Of a stretch of 64,000 bases of DNA, positions 59,913 to 64,000 are shown piece by piece (the first letter of the stretch is position 1; every line of letters begins with the position of its first letter). The position numbers and the translations under genes were made by a program. The notes below the pieces were generated by a model. It ran no database searches and was not told the origin of the DNA. It saw only the letters and a list, made by a program, of their open reading frames with translations. This stretch comes from Kocuria dechangensis (GTDB lineage Bacteria > Actinomycetota > Actinomycetes > Actinomycetales > Micrococcaceae), in contig NZ_BMEQ01000005.1 of assembly GCF_014636775.1 (NCBI RefSeq), forward strand, positions 151,063 to 215,062, given 5' to 3'.

Positions 59913-60488
59913 ATGTCCCTCCGCGGCGTCCCCGCCCACCCCGCGCACCCCGCCCCCGGGGCGGCGGGCACGGACCCGGCGACCACGCCCCTCGTGCGGC
60001 GCACCGTCTACGCGCTGGGCCTCGGCCTGCTGCTGTGCCGGCTGCCCACGACCAGCGTGCAGATGCGCGAGCAGGCCGTCGGGACGCTCGCCGCGGAGAC
60101 CGCTGAGCTCGACCCGGCCCTGGTCGGCCTGGCCGTGAACGTCGCGGTCCTCCTGGGCGTCCTGGTCTTCGCGGTGGTGCTGGCGCTCTACCTGTGGCTC
60201 GCGGGCGTCCTCGACCGGAAGCTGGTGCCCGAGGGCCTGGCCCTCGGCGTCCGGCAGCGGATCGGCCTCTGCACGCTGGTCGCCGGCGGGCTCACCGTCC
60301 TGTCGCAGCTGTACGCACTGTGGAGCGGGCACCTCGCCCGGGGTCCCGCCGAGGTCGCGCTCGTCGTCGCCTTCGCCCTCGTGGCCGCCCTGCTCTACCG
60401 GCGGCAGTGGGCCCGCCGGCCGCGCGGCAGAGGCCTCCTCGTCCCCGCCGTGGTTGTGGTCGTCGCGGTCCTGGTGACCGTGGTCTGA
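59913..60488 (+). CDS. Membrane protein of the bacteriocin operon, unknown family
   Basis: 191 residues, ATG 59913 with AAGGA upstream. Four or five membrane segments: TVYALGLGLLLCRLPTTSVQ, LAVNVAVLLGVLVFAVVLALYLWLAGVL, IGLCTLVAGGLTVLSQLYALW, EVALVVAFALVAALLYR and LLVPAVVVVVAVLVTVV. I do not recognise a family. Position and topology suit the accessory membrane proteins (CclD/immunity type) of circular bacteriocin loci, but this is only context. Confidence 0.6.
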   Translation: MSLRGVPAHPAHPAPGAAGTDPATTPLVRRTVYALGLGLLLCRLPTTSVQMREQAVGTLAAETAELDPALVGLAVNVAVLLGVLVFAVVLALYLWLAGVLDRKLVPEGLALGVRQRIGLCTLVAGGLTVLSQLYALWSGHLARGPAEVALVVAFALVAALLYRRQWARRPRGRGLLVPAVVVVVAVLVTVV

Positions 60489-60535
60489 GCCCGCCCCCAC
60501 CGCCCTGCCGATCCCCCGTCCCGAGGAGTCGCACC

Positions 60536-60946
60536 GTGTTCCCCTTCACCCTCAGCCAGAACCACGTCCGCGTCGGGCTCGGTGTCGTCACCGTCCTCTC
60601 CGCCGCCGCGCTCACCGCCGTCCTGCTGCGCGAGCAGGGGGCCGGGCCCGTGCCGCCGGGACTGTGGGCGGTCTTCGTGGCAGCCCTGGCGCTGCTCGGC
60701 GTCGTCGTGCCCCTGGTGACGCTGCTGACCCCGCTGTCCCGGCCCAGCTCGCTCGTGCCGGCCCTGGTGCTGCTCCTGGCCGGGCTCGTCCAGGCCACCT
60801 TCCTGAACGACCGGCTGGGCGGCTTCCCCGTGACGGTGCTGTGCGCCGTGGGTGTCCTGGTCTCCCTCGCCACCGGGATCGTGGTCCTCTTCAACGCCCT
60901 CGACCTGCGCCGCCGCGGGACCGCGGGGCGCAGCCGGCTGTCGTGA
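60536..60946 (+). CDS. Small four-segment membrane protein, possible immunity or export factor
   Basis: 136 residues from GTG 60536, GAGGAG upstream. Four membrane segments at about 15-33, 43-63, 71-86 and 97-122, short polar loops, basic C-terminus (LDLRRRGTAGRSRLS). The stop overlaps the GTG start of the next gene (GTGA). In circular bacteriocin loci small hydrophobic basic proteins provide self-immunity; this one is larger than most, so the role is tentative. Confidence 0.58.
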   Translation: MFPFTLSQNHVRVGLGVVTVLSAAALTAVLLREQGAGPVPPGLWAVFVAALALLGVVVPLVTLLTPLSRPSSLVPALVLLLAGLVQATFLNDRLGGFPVTVLCAVGVLVSLATGIVVLFNALDLRRRGTAGRSRLS

Positions 60947-62520
60947 CCGGCGCGGCGGTCCACGGCCGGAGCGCGGCCGGCGGCCCCTCCGCGCCCGGCC
61001 GGTGGCGGCGGACCCGGCTGCTCGCCGACCTGCGGATCGCGGACCTGCTCACCGCGCTCGGGACCTCCCTGTCGGTGACCGCGGCCCGCCGGATCGTCCT
61101 GGCCGCCGGCGCCGCCGGCGCGCTGTCGGCGTTCGCGGCGGGACTGCTCGCCGCGAGGGTCCTGGGAACGCTGGCCCCGGGTCTTCCCTCGGCGGAGCTC
61201 TTCGTGCTGCTGTGCGCCTGCGCCGGTGCTGGGCTGCTCGCGGCCGAGACCCTCGGCCGCTTCCGGAGCACCGTGAGCGGCCACCCGCAGCGCGACTTCT
61301 TCCGGGCGCTCGACGTCCCGCCCACGGCGGTCTTCATGGTCCACGTGCTCCCGCGGCTCACCGCCGCCACGGCGTCGTGGTGGCTCGCCGGGCTCGGCGT
61401 GCTCCTCGGCTCCGGGGGCGGGACGGGGGCGGCCGCGGCCGTGGGCGTGCTCGTCCTGCCCGTGGCCGTCGGGACGTGCACCGCAGCCGCCGCCCTGTGG
61501 GCCGCGGCCCACCCCGAGCGCGCTCGGCGCCGCCTCCCGGCCGTGGCCGCGGCGGTGGCGCTCCTGACGGGCGGGGCGGCCTTCGCCGCCGTCCGCCTGC
61601 TCGAGGACGTGCTGGGCTCCACCCGGGCGCTGGGCTCTGAGGGGCTGCTGGGCTCCGCCGGGGCACTGGGGGCCGAAGAGCTCCCCGGGACGCCGGGACC
61701 GGCGGTCGCGGCAGTCGTCCTGGCACTGGCCGGGGCGGCGGGCGCCGTCGCCGGGTGGCGGGCCCTCGGGAGCCGCCCCTGGAGCCCTCCGTCCCGCCCG
61801 GCGGGCGTCCGCCGGGTCCGGCTGCAGGGGCCGGCGGCTCTGCGGTTCGCCCGGGTGCTGAGCGCCCAGCGGGCCGGCGGATGGCGGCTGCGGGCCCAGC
61901 AGCGCGTCGTCCTCGCGGCGACCGCCGTCACGGCCGCCGCGGTGAGCGCGGGCGCAGCCGGGCCGCCGCTCCCGGCCCCGCTGGTCCTGCCGGCCCGGCC
62001 GGCGGTGCCGGAGGAGGTGTGGAACGCCTCCGCGGGACCGGCCACGGGCTTCGTCGCGCTGGCGGTGGGGCTGGCCCTCGCGGAGCTCGTCGGCGCCGAC
62101 ATCGGGTTCCTCCGCTACGGCCGGCAGCTGCGCACCGCCGTGGAGTCCGGGGCACCGGCCGCGTCGGTGGCCCTGGGGCACGCCGCCGCGCTGAGCGCGC
62201 CGGTGCTGCCCGTGGCCGTCCTGGTCGCCGTCGCCGCCGGCACGGTGACCGGCACCGCGTCCGCCGTCCCGGCGCTCGTGGTCCTCAGCGGGGTGTGGGC
62301 GGCCACGATCGCCGAGCACCTGCTGCCCCCGCCCCGCACGGCGGAGGGCACGGGCGGGGAGAGCCCGCTCACGGCGCTGCTCACCGTGGCCCTGGCCGCC
62401 GTGCCGGTGGTCCTCCCGATGTCCCTCCCGGCCACCGCCGCGTGGTGGGCGCCCCTGTCCGCCCTGGTCCTCGCCGGAGGTGCCCTGGCATGCCTGCACC
62501 GCGCCCTGACCCGCCGCTGA
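60943..62520 (+). CDS. Large multi-segment membrane protein, probable export permease partner
   Basis: 525 residues from GTG 60943, coupled to the previous gene. About 12-14 hydrophobic segments in two halves separated by an Arg-rich loop (residues about 280-305). The middle contains loosely repeated LGS/LGA units (GSTRALGSEGLLGSAGALGA). No family motif is recognised; with the ATPase encoded next, overlapping by 31 bases, it most likely forms an ABC-type exporter. CclB-type proteins of circular bacteriocin clusters have comparable size. Confidence 0.6.
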   Translation: MTGAAVHGRSAAGGPSAPGRWRRTRLLADLRIADLLTALGTSLSVTAARRIVLAAGAAGALSAFAAGLLAARVLGTLAPGLPSAELFVLLCACAGAGLLAAETLGRFRSTVSGHPQRDFFRALDVPPTAVFMVHVLPRLTAATASWWLAGLGVLLGSGGGTGAAAAVGVLVLPVAVGTCTAAAALWAAAHPERARRRLPAVAAAVALLTGGAAFAAVRLLEDVLGSTRALGSEGLLGSAGALGAEELPGTPGPAVAAVVLALAGAAGAVAGWRALGSRPWSPPSRPAGVRRVRLQGPAALRFARVLSAQRAGGWRLRAQQRVVLAATAVTAAAVSAGAAGPPLPAPLVLPARPAVPEEVWNASAGPATGFVALAVGLALAELVGADIGFLRYGRQLRTAVESGAPAASVALGHAAALSAPVLPVAVLVAVAAGTVTGTASAVPALVVLSGVWAATIAEHLLPPPRTAEGTGGESPLTALLTVALAAVPVVLPMSLPATAAWWAPLSALVLAGGALACLHRALTRR

Positions 62521-63152
62521 TCGACGTCGAGCGCCTCAGCACCGGCTACGACGCCGCCCGGCCGGTCCACCACGGCCTCTCCCTGCGCGTCGACGGGCCG
62601 GGCCTGTACCTGCTGCAGGGCCCCAACGGGTCCGGCAAGTCCACCCTCGTCGAGACGCTCAGCGGCCACCTCCGCCCACTGGGCGGAACCGTCCAGCTCG
62701 CCGGGGTGGACGCGCGCTCCCCTCGGGCGCCCCGGGTCCGCCGCATCTGCCGGACGGAGCCCGCGCTCTACCCGACCCTGACGGCGCACGACCACATCGT
62801 GTTCGCCAGCGGGTGGGCCGGGGCGGATCCCGCCGAGGGCCTGCGCCGGGCCGTGCGCCACGGCCTGGGCCCGTGGCTGGACGAGCCCGCCGAGAGGCTC
62901 TCGACCGGCAACCGGCGCAAGCTGTGGACCATCGTGTGCACGTGCGGCGCCTTCGCCGTCGTCGTCCTGGACGAGCCGTTCAACGGGCTGGACCTCGCGT
63001 CGACCGCCGAGCTGTGCGCGGAGCTCGCAGAGTGGGCACGGCACCGCGCCGTCCTGGTGGTCGCCCACCGTCCCCCCGCCGAACTCGTGCCGACCGCGGT
63101 CGTGACCCTGCCGCCCGGGCCGGGAACCGGCCTCAGGGCACGGGGAGCGTGA
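62490..63152 (+). CDS. ABC transporter ATP-binding protein
   Basis: 220 residues, ATG 62490 (GGAGG nine bases upstream). Walker A LLQGPNGSGKSTLVETLSGHL, signature LSTGNRRKLWTI (degenerate LSGGQ), Walker B FAVVVLDEPFNGLD, and H-loop VLVVAHRPPAE. Overlaps the large membrane protein gene by 31 bases. It would energise export of, or self-protection against, the bacteriocin. Its 3' end overlaps the convergent response-regulator gene by 20 bases. Confidence 0.88.
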   Translation: MPAPRPDPPLIDVERLSTGYDAARPVHHGLSLRVDGPGLYLLQGPNGSGKSTLVETLSGHLRPLGGTVQLAGVDARSPRAPRVRRICRTEPALYPTLTAHDHIVFASGWAGADPAEGLRRAVRHGLGPWLDEPAERLSTGNRRKLWTIVCTCGAFAVVVLDEPFNGLDLASTAELCAELAEWARHRAVLVVAHRPPAELVPTAVVTLPPGPGTGLRARGA

Positions 63153-63831
63153 CGAGCCCCGTCCGGTAGGCCTTGATCACGACCTGCACCCGGTCGCGGA
63201 CCTCCATCTTCGTGAGGATGTTGCGCAGGTGGGACTTCACGGTGGGCTCGGACAGGTGCAGCCGTGCCGCGATCTCCCGGTTGCTGTGCCCCTCGCACAG
63301 CAGCCCCACGACCGTCAGCTCCCGCTCGGAGAGCGTCCCGGCCAGCTCCGCCGCGGCGGACGGGAGGGGGCCCGGCCGGTCCGGCTCGGTGACCACGCTG
63401 CGGATGAGCGTGGCGGCGACCTGACGGGACAGGGCCGACTCCCCGGCGAGGACGGCGCGGATGGCGCCCACGATCTCGTGCGGCTCGGAGTCCTTGACCA
63501 CGTAGCCGCCGGCCCCGGCCTTCAGCGCCGGGATCACCCAGTCCTCCGAGTGGAACGCGGTGACGGCGAGGACCCTGGTCTCGGGGAACTCCCGGATGAT
63601 GGCACGGGTGGCCTCGACGCCGTTGAGCACCGGCATCTGCAGGTCCATCACCACGAGGTCCGGGCGCAGCGCCCGGCACTGGGCCACCGCGACCTTCCCG
63701 TCCTGGGCCTCGCCGACGACCTCGAGGTCGTCCTCCGCGTCGATGAACACGCGCAGGGCGCCCAGCATGAGCCGCTGGTCGTCGACGATGAGGATCTTGG
63801 CGGGGCGAGCGGCCGGGGGGTGCTGACTCAT
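63133..63831 (-). CDS. NarL/LuxR-family response regulator next to the bacteriocin operon
   Basis: 232 residues from ATG 63831 (MSQHPPAARPAKILIVDDQR); a longer frame upstream is unlikely. No clear ribosome-binding site precedes this Met, so the mRNA may be leaderless. Receiver Asp63 in LVVMDLQMPVLNG, switch residues in VLAVTAFHSEDWVIPALKAGAGGYVVKD, and LuxR helix-turn-helix LSERELTVVGLLCEGHSNREIAARLHLSEPTVKSHLRNILTKM. No kinase gene is in the window; one may lie beyond the right edge. Convergent placement and shared promoter boxes suggest it regulates the bacteriocin-like operon and itself. Confidence 0.9.
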   Translation of the reverse strand: MSQHPPAARPAKILIVDDQRLMLGALRVFIDAEDDLEVVGEAQDGKVAVAQCRALRPDLVVMDLQMPVLNGVEATRAIIREFPETRVLAVTAFHSEDWVIPALKAGAGGYVVKDSEPHEIVGAIRAVLAGESALSRQVAATLIRSVVTEPDRPGPLPSAAAELAGTLSERELTVVGLLCEGHSNREIAARLHLSEPTVKSHLRNILTKMEVRDRVQVVIKAYRTGLVTLPVP

Positions 63832-63852
63832 GGGACCACGATAGGCGGAGCG

Positions 63853-63934
63853 GTCCGTCCGGAGGCGCGGCGGCACGGGCCGCGCCGCCGGACCCGTCCT
63901 TCCGGAGGACCCCGACTCGTCCTTCCGGATGATC
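63853..63934. promoter_or_regulatory. Three TCCGGA-centred boxes upstream of the response regulator
   Basis: GTCCGTCCGGAGGCG (63853-63867), GTCCTTCCGGAGGAC (63896-63910) and GTCCTTCCGGATGATC (63919-63934) share the pattern GTCC-n-TCCGGA-kGA. They lie 22-103 bases upstream of the regulator start. The palindrome before the bacteriocin gene has the same centre. From 63935 to the right edge I see no supported gene. Confidence 0.55.
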
Positions 63935-64000
63935 CCGGCCGCGGTGCGGGCCGCGACAATGGGACGGCGAGCACGCGCCGCGCGCCCCGCGATCCCCCCC

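Noticed and set aside
60943..63152. Ordinary multidrug ABC exporter operon unrelated to the small peptide
   Set aside because: The tight gene spacing from the precursor through the SpoIIM/DUF95 protein to the ATPase matches circular bacteriocin loci better; it remains the main alternative if the peptide is not a bacteriocin.
63959..64000. Start of a plus-strand gene at the right edge (ATG after GACA)
   Set aside because: Only about 14 codons are visible, without ribosome-binding site or recognisable motif; the same bases could be a -10 element.

Overview
The window is very GC-rich, densely packed bacterial chromosome. Start and stop codons often overlap (ATGA/GTGA), GTG starts are common, and third positions are strongly G/C. 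The gene content is a C50-carotenoid operon of the decaprenoxanthin/sarcinaxanthin type, urease, LGFP-type cell-wall protease, PucR regulators and a branched-chain keto-acid dehydrogenase. This points to a high-GC actinobacterium, most plausibly Micrococcaceae (Kocuria/Micrococcus/Arthrobacter-like). The genus is an inference. I saw no tRNA, rRNA, transposase or CRISPR array.

Layout. 0-8.5 kb: partial M28 peptidase, MFS exporter, NarL-type two-component system with a DUF4097-like membrane protein, acyltransferase-3, flavin monooxygenase, NTF2-like protein. 8.5-13.7 kb: complete urease operon ureABCEFGD on the minus strand. 14-16 kb: membrane protein, short one-lobe solute-binding lipoprotein coupled to a cation-diffusion facilitator. 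16-26.8 kb: apparent arginine/guanidino catabolic region (2-ketoarginine-decarboxylase-like TPP enzyme, L-amino-acid 2-monooxygenase-like flavoenzyme, cationic amino acid permease, PucR regulator, nitrilase-family amidase, XRE-cupin regulator, agmatinase/guanidinobutyrase, aminotransferase). Its end products would be GABA and urea, and the urea could feed the nearby urease. 27-34 kb: FAD oxidoreductase, betaine-binding-like protein, type III polyketide synthase, RutE-like reductase, P450, secreted subtilase. 34-42 kb: TspO, YjdF-like membrane protein, glycosyltransferase 2, MarR regulator, then crtE, a crtB-crtI fusion, crtYe and a crtYf-crtEb fusion. 42.6-48.4 kb: lldD-like dehydrogenase, bkd E2/E1beta/E1alpha, divergent Lrp regulator. 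48.4-52 kb: structured leader, two trans-sulfuration PLP enzymes, a sulfurtransferase. 52-58 kb: SDR/DUF2867 protein, acyl desaturase with its ferredoxin reductase and divergent PucR-type regulator, acyltransferase. 58.4-64 kb: DUF4870 protein and then a probable circular-bacteriocin locus (precursor, SpoIIM/DUF95 protein, three membrane proteins, ABC ATPase) with a convergent LuxR-type response regulator.

Most interesting points: (i) the probable circular bacteriocin operon, with a TCCGGA-centred motif shared between its promoter and the promoter of the neighbouring response regulator; (ii) two gene fusions in the carotenoid operon; (iii) the arginine-to-GABA+urea module with a conserved operator-like element upstream of two of its genes; (iv) a dispersed intergenic repeat with core CGCGACCCCTC; (v) a structured leader before the homocysteine-synthase-like gene.
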